Source: Comamonadaceae bacterium PBBC1
GTDB taxonomy: Bacteria > Pseudomonadota > Gammaproteobacteria > Burkholderiales > Burkholderiaceae_C
Direction: 5' to 3'
DNA: 64,000 bases
Assembly: GCA_002256145.1 (NCBI GenBank)
Contig: NKIP01000008.1
Location: forward strand, 105,502-169,501
Made by a program: the position numbers and the translations under genes. The notes under the pieces are model-generated. The model searched no databases, was not told the origin of the DNA, and saw only the letters and a list, made by a program, of their open reading frames with translations. Positions 44,457 through 53,037 of this stretch are shown one piece after another (within the stretch, counting starts at the first letter, position 1; every line of letters begins with the position of its first letter).

Positions 44457-46815
44457 CCCCACCCCCAATCCCAACGCCCCTTGGGCACATGACCCCCAAG
44501 TGTTGGCGGGGTGGCAAGCCTTGGACTGTGCTTTGCCCGCCGTGCGTCCTGTGTTTGAAGCCTGCGCACACGAAGCCATTGCGCGTCTGAGCCCGTCCTC
44601 TTTGCAGGCCTTTTGGCAGGGTGGTCGTCAGCTGGGCAAACTGGGCCGTGGTGCGGCTCCTGTGCTGGCATGGCTGACCTATTGGCCCGAAGTGGTGGAA
44701 GCTTTGGGCGAGAGCGATGCGGAGCAAGCCTTCGAGGTTGTGATGGCCTTGTTGCTGCGCATGAACAAGTCGCCCAACAGTGCCGCGATGGCTCACTTAC
44801 TCACAAGCTTAGGGCCTGTGGCCCAGCGTTTGGGTGGTTTGTCTGTGTTGCAAGCGTATTTGCACACGGTGGGTCATTTCATGGATCGCACCACCGGCTC
44901 TATCCATGGCCGACAAGCGACCTTGCCCAGCGCGGGTTTGCCGGAGTTGCTCTTGCAAGCCCCGCGACTGTTGCAAACACTGTCCTTGTCAGGCTGGCAA
45001 GCGTGGGTGGATTTTGGAGCGCGTGCGTATGCGCACCACCCACCCCAACAAGAAGACTACTTTGCCTTACGTAGCCCAGATAGTTTGGCTGTGTTGCAGC
45101 GTGAACGCCACGGCACTTTGTTGCGTGATGCCGAGTGCACGCTCAGCCTGAGCCTGCAAGCCATGTGGCAATTCCAAGCGCATTTGCTGCCCCTGCCCAC
45201 CGCACAAGTGAGTGCAGAGCACGGGGTACAGGCCGTGTCGGTCTCACCTTGCTTGTTGCTGGAGTCCACCGACAAAGGGCCCAGCTATGCCATGGGCTTG
45301 CCAGATGTATTGGATGGACAGGCTGGGGTCAGCGCTTTAGACCGTTACCGTTTCATGGTGATGCACATGGCCGGACACATCCGTTGGTCCACGCCCTGCA
45401 TTGCCGACAACTGGAGTCCGATGCAAAGGCTTGCAGTGGAGTGGTTTGAAGACACGCGCATCGATTGGCTTTTGATACGTACTTGGCCTGGCCTGCGACA
45501 CAGCTTGCTGGCCCTGTACCCACCCGTGCAAGAAGGCGGCTGCAACGAGGCCACGCACGCCTGTGTGCTGCACCGCCTCAGTGTGTGGAGCCGCAGCGTT
45601 TTGGATGAACGCTTTGAGGTTCAAGACCCGCAACTGCGCGAGTGGCGTGATCGTTTCATGGCCTTGGTCGATGGGCAAGCACAGGAGCGGGTGCAGGGGA
45701 CCGAAACGGGCCAGGTGAGCACGGCCCAAGTGGCGCAGTTGGCGCTGCAGTTTGTGGCCCGCACACGCCGCCCTAGCGATGCGCAGGCGCAAGTGCATTT
45801 CGAACACACGCAAGTGGACTGGCGTGACGACAACCGACACCTTTGGCAATTCATTGAAGACGGTGACGAAGAAGACACCGCACCTAGCCCCACACGTTTG
45901 GCTGATGAAGAGCTCCATAGTTTGCCCCCGCAGCTCTACCCCGAGTGGGATTATTTGGCTGGCAGTGAGCGCCCCGACTGGGTGAGGGTGTTTGAATACC
46001 TGCACCCGCCTGGCCATGCGGATGACATTGACCAGTTGTTGTTGCGTCATGCCGCACTGTCCAAACGTTTGCAACGTTTGCTCGATCAACTCAAACCCCA
46101 AGGCCGCACCCGCGAGCGTCATTTGGAAAATGGCAGTGAGCTGGACTTGGATGTGGCCTTGGCCGCGCACATTGACCTGAAAACGGGCCACACACCCAGT
46201 CACCGCGTGGAGCAACACATCAAACCTGTTGAGCGTGATGTGAGTGTGCAACTGGTGATGGACCTGTCGGCTTCGCTGAACGAAAAAGCGCCGGGTTCGG
46301 ATCAAACTGTTTTGCACATCAGCCAAGAGGCGGTGGCTTTGCTGGCGTGGGCTTTGCACCAGTTGGGCGACGCTTTGGCGATTGGCGGTTTTCATTCCAA
46401 CACCCGGCACGATGTGCGCTACATGCACATCAAAGGTTTTGAAGAGCCGTGGGCAGACCCTGTCAAGGCCAGATTGGCTGCGCTGGAGCCCGCTTACTCC
46501 ACTCGCATGGGTGTGGCGATTCGCCATGCCGCGCGGACCTTGATCAAGCGCCAAAGCACCAAGAAAATTTTGTTAGTGCTCACCGACGGCGAACCCTCTG
46601 ACGTGGACGTGACTGATCCGAACTACCTGATGCACGACGCCCGCCAAGTGGTGCACAGCTTGCAATCCCAAGGCGTTTTTGTGTGGTGCATCCAGTTGCA
46701 TCCAGCGCACGAGGCGAGTGTGCGCCATGTGTTTGGTGACCATTGCACCTTGGTCGACCGCATGGCCCAACTGCCAGAGACTTTGGCCAATTTATTCTTT
46801 AGGCTGACCCGCTGA
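44431..46815 (+). CDS. cbbO: CbbO, von Willebrand A-domain RuBisCO activase subunit
   Basis: 794 residues from ATG 44431; ATG 44440 is an equal alternative, and both overlap the end of cbbQ, implying coupling. The C-terminal vWA domain (about 600-790) has the MIDAS motif MDLSASLNEK, then LALLAWALHQLG-like helices and LLVLTDGEPSDVDV. The N-terminal part is the CbbO-specific helical region. It is the adaptor that brings the CbbQ hexamer to form II RuBisCO. The stop codon lies within an 8-base tandem repeat. Confidence 0.95.
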   Translation: MPSMPAGADPTPNPNAPWAHDPQVLAGWQALDCALPAVRPVFEACAHEAIARLSPSSLQAFWQGGRQLGKLGRGAAPVLAWLTYWPEVVEALGESDAEQAFEVVMALLLRMNKSPNSAAMAHLLTSLGPVAQRLGGLSVLQAYLHTVGHFMDRTTGSIHGRQATLPSAGLPELLLQAPRLLQTLSLSGWQAWVDFGARAYAHHPPQQEDYFALRSPDSLAVLQRERHGTLLRDAECTLSLSLQAMWQFQAHLLPLPTAQVSAEHGVQAVSVSPCLLLESTDKGPSYAMGLPDVLDGQAGVSALDRYRFMVMHMAGHIRWSTPCIADNWSPMQRLAVEWFEDTRIDWLLIRTWPGLRHSLLALYPPVQEGGCNEATHACVLHRLSVWSRSVLDERFEVQDPQLREWRDRFMALVDGQAQERVQGTETGQVSTAQVAQLALQFVARTRRPSDAQAQVHFEHTQVDWRDDNRHLWQFIEDGDEEDTAPSPTRLADEELHSLPPQLYPEWDYLAGSERPDWVRVFEYLHPPGHADDIDQLLLRHAALSKRLQRLLDQLKPQGRTRERHLENGSELDLDVALAAHIDLKTGHTPSHRVEQHIKPVERDVSVQLVMDLSASLNEKAPGSDQTVLHISQEAVALLAWALHQLGDALAIGGFHSNTRHDVRYMHIKGFEEPWADPVKARLAALEPAYSTRMGVAIRHAARTLIKRQSTKKILLVLTDGEPSDVDVTDPNYLMHDARQVVHSLQSQGVFVWCIQLHPAHEASVRHVFGDHCTLVDRMAQLPETLANLFFRLTR

Positions 46816-46835
46816 CCCGCTGACCCGCTGACCCG
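46804..46835 (+). repeat. Four copies of CTGACCCG spanning the cbbO stop codon
   Basis: The octamer repeats perfectly four times, starting within the last codons of cbbO and running 20 bases beyond the stop. Since 8 is not a multiple of 3, gain or loss of units would alter only the last residues, as each unit brings its own TGA. Confidence 0.85.
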
Positions 46836-46864
46836 CTTTCCAGCGCTCAAGCCCTGTGAGGCGC

Positions 46865-47725
46865 TCAACGCCCAGTCTTGCTCGATCCCCATTGGTCCAT
46901 CAGGCGCTGGTCGCTGGCGCTTTCGGCTTCAACACTTTCTTGGGGCAATTGGCGCAGGCAGTCGGCCAGCGCTTGCGGGTCCATTGGGGTGGTCGGGGTG
47001 GGCGCAGCCACCACTTGGGGCGATGTCCCGTCCCAAGCAAAGGGGTTGCGGAACACGGGCGGCTCGGGCAGGCAGTCGTCTCTGTACAGGGGCGGCCCGT
47101 CGTTGGCAAAAGGTGAAAAAGAAATCGTCTTGTCAAAAACCAGCGGCTTGCCCGTGGGGGTCGGCGGCAGCGGCGGCATCTTTTGGATGGCTTGGCGGGC
47201 GAGTTGTTCGGCCTTGGCCGAGGTGGTCCACAGCGTTTGCAATTGCGTCAAGCGGCCATCAGGGGCGATCTCGATGCGAAAACGCACCACGCCCTGGTCG
47301 GGGCCCTCAACAGCGGTGCCCATCATGCTGCGCACTTGCTGGCCCCAGCTGTAGCGGTAGCCCTTGCTGTTTTTGTTCGTGTAGTTCGCGGCAAAAGCCC
47401 ATTCTTCGGCGGTGGGGGGCTGGGGCGCGGCCATGCTGGCGCGGGGGCGATCGGGCGAGGGCGGAGGGGCCGGGGTCGCTAAGGCTGTGTCGGGCGGGGG
47501 CGTCGTGATGGGTGTTGTGGGGAGTTTGGCGGGGAGCGCTGATGGCGGTTCAGGCAGCGGCTGGCGCGGTGGCGGGATCAGTTCCAGAAAGACGATTTTT
47601 TCAGCGGTTTGGGGCGCTTTGGCTGGGCTGACGTGTTTGAATCGGACCTCACTGACCAGAAGCCACACCCCGGTGTGCAAGGCCAGCGTGAGCAACAGCG
47701 CGGTGAAATTTTTGTCTCTGGACAT
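46865..47725 (-). CDS. TonB-like energy transducer protein
   Basis: 286 residues. A single N-terminal membrane segment (NFTALLLTLALHTGVWLLV) is followed by a long proline-rich spacer (PPPRQPLPEPPSALPAKLPT...). A periplasmic domain has RFRIEIAPDGRLTQLQTLW and ARQAIQKMPPLPPTP, as in TonB C-terminal domains. The last ~75 residues are an extra tail with several cysteines and prolines. No exbB/exbD is nearby. It may energise an outer-membrane transporter. It is divergent from a rhodanese gene, with the 8-6-8 dyad between them. Confidence 0.7.
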   Translation of the reverse strand: MSRDKNFTALLLTLALHTGVWLLVSEVRFKHVSPAKAPQTAEKIVFLELIPPPRQPLPEPPSALPAKLPTTPITTPPPDTALATPAPPPSPDRPRASMAAPQPPTAEEWAFAANYTNKNSKGYRYSWGQQVRSMMGTAVEGPDQGVVRFRIEIAPDGRLTQLQTLWTTSAKAEQLARQAIQKMPPLPPTPTGKPLVFDKTISFSPFANDGPPLYRDDCLPEPPVFRNPFAWDGTSPQVVAAPTPTTPMDPQALADCLRQLPQESVEAESASDQRLMDQWGSSKTGR

Positions 47726-47769
47726 GTGCGCCGAGGCTTTTGTGGGAGGTTTTGCTGCCGTTCAGCGAC

Positions 47770-47791
47770 AATATTCGTTTTGACTGATATT
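47770..47791. promoter_or_regulatory. 8-6-8 operator-like dyad before the exported rhodanese gene
   Basis: AATATTCG, six bases (TTTTGA), CTGATATT. It lies 22 bases before the rhodanese ATG at 47814 and 45 bases before the divergent TonB-like gene. Confidence 0.6.
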
Positions 47792-47813
47792 ACCCGACGA
47801 AGTGGAGACACCC

Positions 47814-48278
47814 ATGCGCTTGCGTACCCTCGCCCTTGCCGCCGCCACCGCTGGCAGCTTGCTCCTGGCCCCAGCGGCTCACGCCGACAACAAAGCCATT
47901 GCCACCGACGAGATGGAGGCCTATCTGGAGTTTGTGGACTACGGCGGCGGGGTGATTTTTGCCGAGCAAATACCCAAAGACGAGTGGCCCAACATGGTGG
48001 TGATCGATGCGCGTGACCCTGCGCAATTTGCCAAGGGGCACATTCCCGGCGCCGTCAACATGGATTGGCGTCAGGTGCTGGCCAAGCGCAACACCATCCC
48101 CAAAAACAAGCCTGTGCTCATTTATTGCAACACCGGGTCGCTGTCGGCCCAAGCCGGTTTTGCGCTGCGTGTGGCGGGCTGGGAAAACGTGCGCATCTTG
48201 CAAGGCGGCATGACAGAGTGGCAGGCCAAAGGCGGTTTTGACGCAGCGGCCAAAGCCATTACAAAAGCCAAGCATTGA
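47814..48278 (+). CDS. Exported rhodanese-domain protein
   Basis: 154 residues from ATG 47814 (GTGGAG upstream serves as ribosome-binding site). The signal peptide is RLRTLALAAATAGSLLLAPA. The rhodanese domain shows VVIDARDPAQFAKGHIPGAV, the active loop LIYCNTGSLSAQAGF with one cysteine, and NVRILQGGMTEWQAKGG. It probably handles sulfane sulfur in the periplasm and is preceded by the putative sulfur operator. The next gene is a persulfide dioxygenase. Confidence 0.93.
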   Translation: MRLRTLALAAATAGSLLLAPAAHADNKAIATDEMEAYLEFVDYGGGVIFAEQIPKDEWPNMVVIDARDPAQFAKGHIPGAVNMDWRQVLAKRNTIPKNKPVLIYCNTGSLSAQAGFALRVAGWENVRILQGGMTEWQAKGGFDAAAKAITKAKH

Positions 48279-48429
48279 AAGCATGCCCCGCCATCGAATG
48301 CCGGGGCCTTTGGCGGGCGTTGCTTTAAATCATGGCCGATGTGTGTCGTTGTCGGTACATTCAAACGCCATAGCGGTGTCCAATTTCTGATATCGAGTAC
48401 TTTGAATTTTCATGACCTAGAGGACTGAC

Positions 48430-49323
48430 ATGAACGCATCCCACATGCACATTGAATCGTTTTTTGATCCGGCCACGTTCACCTTCAGCCACATCCTGGC
48501 CGACATGAGCACCCGGCAGTGCGCCTTGATCGACAGCGTGCTGGACTACGACCCCAAGTCGGGCCGCACCCACACCGCCAGCGCCGACCAGTTGGTGGCG
48601 CGTGTGAAGGCGCTGGACCTGCGTGTGTTGTGGATTTTGGAGACGCATGTGCACGCTGACCATTTGTCGGCCGCGCCCTATTTGCAAAAGCAGCTGGGCG
48701 GTCAATTGGCCATTGGTTCGCACATCACCACGGTGCAAAACGTGTTTGGCAAGCTGTTCAACGCGGGCACCGAATTTGCCCGCGACGGCAGCCAGTTCGA
48801 CCGTTTGCTAGGCGATGGCGAGACCTTCCAGATTGGTGCTTTGCAGGCCCAGGCCCTGCACACCCCCGGCCATACCCCGGCGTGCATGACCTATGTGGTC
48901 ACAGATGCCAGTGTCGATCCTGCGCGGCAGGTGGCCTTTGTGGGCGACACCTTGTTCATGCCCGACTACGGCACGGCGCGCTGCGACTTTCCTGGGGGCA
49001 GTGCCAGCGTGTTGTTCCAGTCGATTCAAAAAGTGCTCAGCTTGCCGGACAACACCGAGCTGTTCATGTGCCATGACTACCCGCCCGAGACCCGTCAGCC
49101 CCAATGCGTGACCACCGTGGCCGAGCAGAAAAAGGCCAATGTGCATGTGCACCAAGGCGTGAGTGAGGCCGAGTTTGTGGCCATGCGCGAAAAGCGCGAT
49201 GCCACTTTGTCCATGCCCGTGTTGATCTTGCCTTCGGTGCAGGTGAACATGCGTGCAGGTCAAATGCCGCCGCCCGAAGACAATGGCCAGCGTTACCTGA
49301 AGATTCCGGTGGACGCGCTGTGA
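48430..49323 (+). CDS. MBL-fold persulfide dioxygenase-like protein (ETHE1/Blh type), copy 2
   Basis: 297 residues, clearly paralogous to the protein encoded at 29903. The iron/metal motif is ETHVHADHLSAAPYL, with GHTPACMTYV, FVGDTLFMPDYG and LFMCHDYPPETR as other ligands. It starts with ATG 48430, AGAGGACTGAC upstream. It would convert persulfide from rhodanese or SQR activity to sulfite. A DUF3817 membrane protein gene follows with a GTGA overlap and then a SulP permease gene. Confidence 0.9.
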   Translation: MNASHMHIESFFDPATFTFSHILADMSTRQCALIDSVLDYDPKSGRTHTASADQLVARVKALDLRVLWILETHVHADHLSAAPYLQKQLGGQLAIGSHITTVQNVFGKLFNAGTEFARDGSQFDRLLGDGETFQIGALQAQALHTPGHTPACMTYVVTDASVDPARQVAFVGDTLFMPDYGTARCDFPGGSASVLFQSIQKVLSLPDNTELFMCHDYPPETRQPQCVTTVAEQKKANVHVHQGVSEAEFVAMREKRDATLSMPVLILPSVQVNMRAGQMPPPEDNGQRYLKIPVDAL

Positions 49324-49607
49324 AAGCGGTCTTGCGTCCTTTGCGCGTGGCTTCCTGGGCCGAAGGGGCCACCTTGCTGCTCTTGATGCTGGTGGCCGTG
49401 CCGCTCAAACGTTTGGCCGATATGCCCGAAGCGGTGAGCCTCATGGGGCCGATCCACGGCGCGGCCTTTGTGGCCTATGTGCTGATGGTCTTGTTTTATG
49501 CCTGGAAAGGGCATTTGCGTGCGCATGCCGTGCCCTTACTGACAATCGCAGCCTTTGTGCCCTTTGGCGCCTTTTTTGTGGGCCCCTTGTTTCGTTCAAA
49601 GGCTTGA
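49320..49607 (+). CDS. DUF3817 family membrane protein
   Basis: 95 residues with three hydrophobic segments (EGATLLLLMLVAVPLKRLA; GPIHGAAFVAYVLMVLFY; LLTIAAFVPFGAFFVGP). It starts at GTG 49320, overlapping the stop of the dioxygenase gene. DUF3817 proteins are small inner-membrane proteins of unknown role. The coupling to a dioxygenase and SulP gene suggests a link to sulfite or sulfate export, which is only an inference. Confidence 0.88.
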   Translation: MKAVLRPLRVASWAEGATLLLLMLVAVPLKRLADMPEAVSLMGPIHGAAFVAYVLMVLFYAWKGHLRAHAVPLLTIAAFVPFGAFFVGPLFRSKA

Positions 49608-49610
49608 AAC

Positions 49611-51389
49611 ATGAGCGCCGTGTTCACACCCACCGCACTGCAGCGCTGGTTCCCCATTCTGAGTTGGGGGCGGCGTTACAACCGTTCGCTGCTCACCGCC
49701 GATGGTGTGGCTGCCGTGGTGGTGACGCTGATGCTGATTCCGCAAAGCTTGGCTTATGCGCTGTTGGCGGGCTTGCCTGCACAGGCGGGTTTGTACGCCA
49801 GCATGGCCCCTTTGGTGCTTTATGCCTTGATGGGCAGCAGCGGCACCTTGGCCGTGGGGCCTGCGGCGGTGACCTCGCTCATGACGGCGGCCAGTGTGGG
49901 CGCGGTGGCGGCGCAAGGCAGCGTGGCTTACACCGAGGCGGCTTTGATGCTGGCCTTGCTCAGCGGGGCCATCATGCTGGTGATGGGCGCGGCGCGGTTG
50001 GGCTTTTTGGCCAATTTTTTGAGCCACCCGGTCATCTCGGGCTTTGTCTCAGCGTCGGGTTTGCTGATCGCGGCCAGCCAGCTCAAGCATTTGTTGGGTG
50101 TGCCGCTGCATGGCGAGAACCTCTTGCAGCTGCTGCCGCAGCTGTGGCACAACTTGCCCAGTCTGCATGTGCCGACCAGTGCGATGGGACTGGGTGCTTT
50201 GGGTCTGTTGCTGCTGGTGCGCCGTCAGCTCAAGCCTGGGCTCAAGTGCTTGGGGGTGTCTGCGGGCGCTGCCGATTTGGCGGCCAAGGCGGCCCCGGTG
50301 GCGGTGCTGCTCATGAGCATTGCCTTGTCGGCCGCATGGCAGTTGGCCGAGCAGGGCGTGCGGGTGGTGGGCACGGTGCCACAAGGCTTGCCGCCGCTCA
50401 CGCTGCCGGGCGTGTCATCAGGTGCTTCGGCGACAGGTGGGTGGGCCGCCCCATGGGCGCTGGCCCAGGCTTTGTGGGTGCCTGCTTTGTTGATTTCCTT
50501 GGTGGGCTTTGTGGAGTCGGTGTCGGTGGGCCAGTCCTTGGCGGCCAAGCGCCGCGAACGCATCGACCCCGATGCCGAGCTGCGTGCGCTGGGCCTGAGC
50601 AATTTGGGCGCGGGCCTCTCCGGCGGTTTTCCAGTCACGGGCGGGTTTTCGCGCTCGGTGGTCAATTTTGATGCGGGTGCACGCACGCCTGCCGCAGGCA
50701 TCTACACCGCTGTCGGGCTGGCGCTGGCGGCTTTGTTCTTGACGCCTTGGCTCTTTCATTTGCCCCAAGCCACTTTGGCCGCCACCATCATGGTGGCCGT
50801 GCTCACCTTGGTCGATGTCGGGGTGTTTGCCCGCACCTGGCATTACGCCAAGGCCGATTTCATTGCCTTGCTCCTGACCTTTGGCCTGACCTTGGCGGTG
50901 GGTGTGGAGGCTGGGCTGATCGCGGGCGTGAGCGCCTCGGTGCTGTTGCTGCTGTACCGCACCAGCCGCCCGCACATCGCGGTGGTGGGCCAGGTGCCGG
51001 GCACCGAGCATTACCGCAATGTGCTGCGTCACGCCGTGCTGGAGCAGCCGGGCATTTTGGGTCTGCGCGTGGACGAAAGCCTGTACTTTGCCAACGCCCG
51101 TTTCCTCGAAGACACCATCGCGGCCCAGGTGGCCATGCGCTCAGGTGTGCGGCATGTGGTGCTGCAATGCTCGGCGGTCAACGACATTGACGCCAGCGCA
51201 CTCGAAAGCCTCGAAACCATCAACGCTCGTTTGCAAGCATCGGGTGTGCAGCTGCACCTGTCCGAGGTCAAGGGCCCCGTGCACGACCGGTTGAAGCGCA
51301 GCCATTTGCTGGCGGAGTTGAGTGGTCAGGTGTTCCTGACGCACCACCAGGCGGTGCAGGCCTTGACGTCGGAAGTCTTCAGCGCTTGA
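49611..51389 (+). CDS. SulP-family anion permease with STAS domain
   Basis: 592 residues. The signature region RSLLTADGVAAVVVTLMLIP continues QSLAYALLAGLPAQAGLYAS, typical of SulP transporters with about 11-14 membrane segments. SGGFPVTGGFSRSVVNFDAG is also conserved. A C-terminal STAS domain (about 455-575) shows DESLYFANARFLEDTI and VNDIDASALESLETIN. Substrates in the family include sulfate and bicarbonate; both would make sense here, as the product of sulfur oxidation or the substrate of RuBisCO. It begins three bases after the DUF3817 stop. Confidence 0.92.
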   Translation: MSAVFTPTALQRWFPILSWGRRYNRSLLTADGVAAVVVTLMLIPQSLAYALLAGLPAQAGLYASMAPLVLYALMGSSGTLAVGPAAVTSLMTAASVGAVAAQGSVAYTEAALMLALLSGAIMLVMGAARLGFLANFLSHPVISGFVSASGLLIAASQLKHLLGVPLHGENLLQLLPQLWHNLPSLHVPTSAMGLGALGLLLLVRRQLKPGLKCLGVSAGAADLAAKAAPVAVLLMSIALSAAWQLAEQGVRVVGTVPQGLPPLTLPGVSSGASATGGWAAPWALAQALWVPALLISLVGFVESVSVGQSLAAKRRERIDPDAELRALGLSNLGAGLSGGFPVTGGFSRSVVNFDAGARTPAAGIYTAVGLALAALFLTPWLFHLPQATLAATIMVAVLTLVDVGVFARTWHYAKADFIALLLTFGLTLAVGVEAGLIAGVSASVLLLLYRTSRPHIAVVGQVPGTEHYRNVLRHAVLEQPGILGLRVDESLYFANARFLEDTIAAQVAMRSGVRHVVLQCSAVNDIDASALESLETINARLQASGVQLHLSEVKGPVHDRLKRSHLLAELSGQVFLTHHQAVQALTSEVFSA

Positions 51390-51482
51390 GCGCCAGCCCA
51401 TTGCGGCAGCGCTCAGCAACCGTCAAGTCGGCTCAAAATTGAGGGATCGGTGCTCGAATGGCGAGTGTAGTTAAGTAATTTA

Positions 51483-51540
51483 TTAATTAACTTATCGCCA
51501 ATATTGAATTGTCCTGAGCCTCAGACCTTCTTAAAGTGGA
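51483..51540 (+). promoter_or_regulatory. Promoter region of the second cbb operon, block shared with cbbM
   Basis: TTAATTAACTTATC...CCAATATTGAATT followed by CTTCTTAAAGTGG aligns with 42168-42225 upstream of cbbM. It is the only AT-rich stretch in 51390-51570 and probably contains a CbbR site and promoter. Confidence 0.7.
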
Positions 51541-51565
51541 GCCCTTCTTCCTCACGAAGGGTTCC
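51538..51565 (+). promoter_or_regulatory. Leader hairpin pairing the cbbY ribosome-binding site
   Basis: GGAGCCCTTC pairs with GAAGGGTTCC (one G-U pair) across an 8-base loop, ending five bases before the ATG at 51571. The only Shine-Dalgarno-like bases (GAAGGG) are inside the right arm. Confidence 0.6.
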
Positions 51566-51570
51566 ATCCC

Positions 51571-52296
51571 ATGCTGCAAGCATTGATTTTTGACGTTGAC
51601 GGCACCTTGGCCGACACCGAAATGGCCCATTTGGCGGCGTTCAACCACGCCTTTGCCGAGATGGGGCTGGACTGGCGTTGGGATGTCCCGCTGTACACCC
51701 GCTTGTTGGCGGTGTCGGGCGGCAAAGAGCGCATCAAGGCGTATTGGCAAACGCTGGAGACCCAGCCCAAGGACATCACGGGCGCGGGCATGCAGGAGAC
51801 CATTGACCATCTGCACGAGATCAAGACCGCCGCTTACGAGCAAGCCGTGCAAGACGGTGCTGTGCAGATGCGTCCGGGGGTGCTGGCGCTGCTGTCGGCC
51901 GCCAGTGTGGCGGGGCTCAAGCTGGCCATTGCCACCACCACCTCGCCTGTCAACATCGCAGCCTTGCTGCGCCAAGCCATCGGCCCGGACTGGAAACTGA
52001 ATTTTTCGGTGATCGAAGATGCCTCGACCGCGCCGCGCAAAAAACCCGACCCGATGGTTTACCAGCAAACCCTCTCTCGCTTGGGTTTGGCACCCGGGGA
52101 TTGCCTGGCGTTTGAAGATTCCGAGAACGGCCTGCGTGCCGCCATGGCCGCAGGTTTGCCCACGGTCATCACCCCCAACGATTTCACCGCCGAGCACGAT
52201 TTCCAAGGCGCATTGCGCATCTGCCCCAGCCTGCAGGGCGTGGGCTTGGCGCAGTTGCGTGAATGGCATCACACCGCTTTCAAGGCCCCAGCATGA
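51571..52296 (+). CDS. cbbY: CbbY, HAD-family sugar bisphosphate phosphatase
   Basis: 241 residues. The HAD nucleophile motif is [32 protein letters not shown] gives motif II, and KKPDPMVY with [20 protein letters not shown] motifs III and IV. CbbY removes xylulose-1,5-bisphosphate, an inhibitor formed by RuBisCO misfire. It is the first gene of the second cbb operon and overlaps cbbE by ATGA. A role as general phosphatase cannot be excluded. Confidence 0.92.
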   Translation: MLQALIFDVDGTLADTEMAHLAAFNHAFAEMGLDWRWDVPLYTRLLAVSGGKERIKAYWQTLETQPKDITGAGMQETIDHLHEIKTAAYEQAVQDGAVQMRPGVLALLSAASVAGLKLAIATTTSPVNIAALLRQAIGPDWKLNFSVIEDASTAPRKKPDPMVYQQTLSRLGLAPGDCLAFEDSENGLRAAMAAGLPTVITPNDFTAEHDFQGALRICPSLQGVGLAQLREWHHTAFKAPA

Positions 52297-52979
52297 ACCC
52301 CGTCCGCATCGCCCCCTCCATCTTGTCCGCCGACTTTGCCCGTTTGGGCGAAGAGGTCCGCGCCATCGAAGCCGCAGGCGCGGACTGGGTGCACTTTGAC
52401 GTGATGGACAACCATTACGTGCCCAACCTGACCATTGGCCCGCTGGTGTGCGAGGCGATCCGTCCGCATGTGCAGATCCCGATCGATGTGCATTTGATGG
52501 TCGAGCCGGTCGATGCCTTGGTGCCTTTGTTTGCCAAGGCCGGGGCCAACATCATCACCTTTCACCCCGAAGCCAGCCGCCATGTGGACCGCACTTTGCA
52601 AATGATCCGCGACCACGGTTGCAAAGCGGGCCTGGTGTTCAACCCGGCCACGCCGCTGGAGTGGATGGACCATGTGATGGACCGCTTGGACGTGGTCTTG
52701 CTTATGAGCGTGAACCCTGGTTTTGGCGGCCAGAAATTCATCCCCTCGACCTTGCCCAAGCTGCAAGCGGCCCGCCAGCGCATCAACACCCATGTGGCCC
52801 GGGGTGGCCAGTCCATCGTGCTGGAGGTGGACGGCGGCGTGAAGACCGACAACATCGCGCAGATCGTGGCGGCCGGAGCCGACACCTGCGTGGCAGGCAG
52901 CGCCGTGTTCGGTGCGCCCGATGCCGATGGGGGCTACCGCGGGGTGATGCAAGCCCTCAAGCAAGCCGCTGTGGCTTGA
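52293..52979 (+). CDS. cbbE: Ribulose-phosphate 3-epimerase (CbbE/Rpe)
   Basis: 228 residues from ATG 52293 overlapping the cbbY stop. Motifs: [47 protein letters not shown] and [15 protein letters not shown], plus the C-terminal [12 protein letters not shown]. These contain the metal ligands (H, D, H, D) of the TIM-barrel epimerase. It interconverts xylulose-5-phosphate and ribulose-5-phosphate to regenerate the CO2 acceptor. Confidence 0.96.
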   Translation: MNPVRIAPSILSADFARLGEEVRAIEAAGADWVHFDVMDNHYVPNLTIGPLVCEAIRPHVQIPIDVHLMVEPVDALVPLFAKAGANIITFHPEASRHVDRTLQMIRDHGCKAGLVFNPATPLEWMDHVMDRLDVVLLMSVNPGFGGQKFIPSTLPKLQAARQRINTHVARGGQSIVLEVDGGVKTDNIAQIVAAGADTCVAGSAVFGAPDADGGYRGVMQALKQAAVA

Positions 52980-53037
52980 GCCAAATTCAGCATTGCCGAA
53001 TTCCCGAATTTTTAAAACTTCAGAGAGTGTTTGCCCC

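Noticed and set aside
48285..48307. Terminator after the rhodanese gene (GCCCCG...CGGGGC)
   Set aside because: Only a 6-bp stem with an 11-base loop and no T-run.
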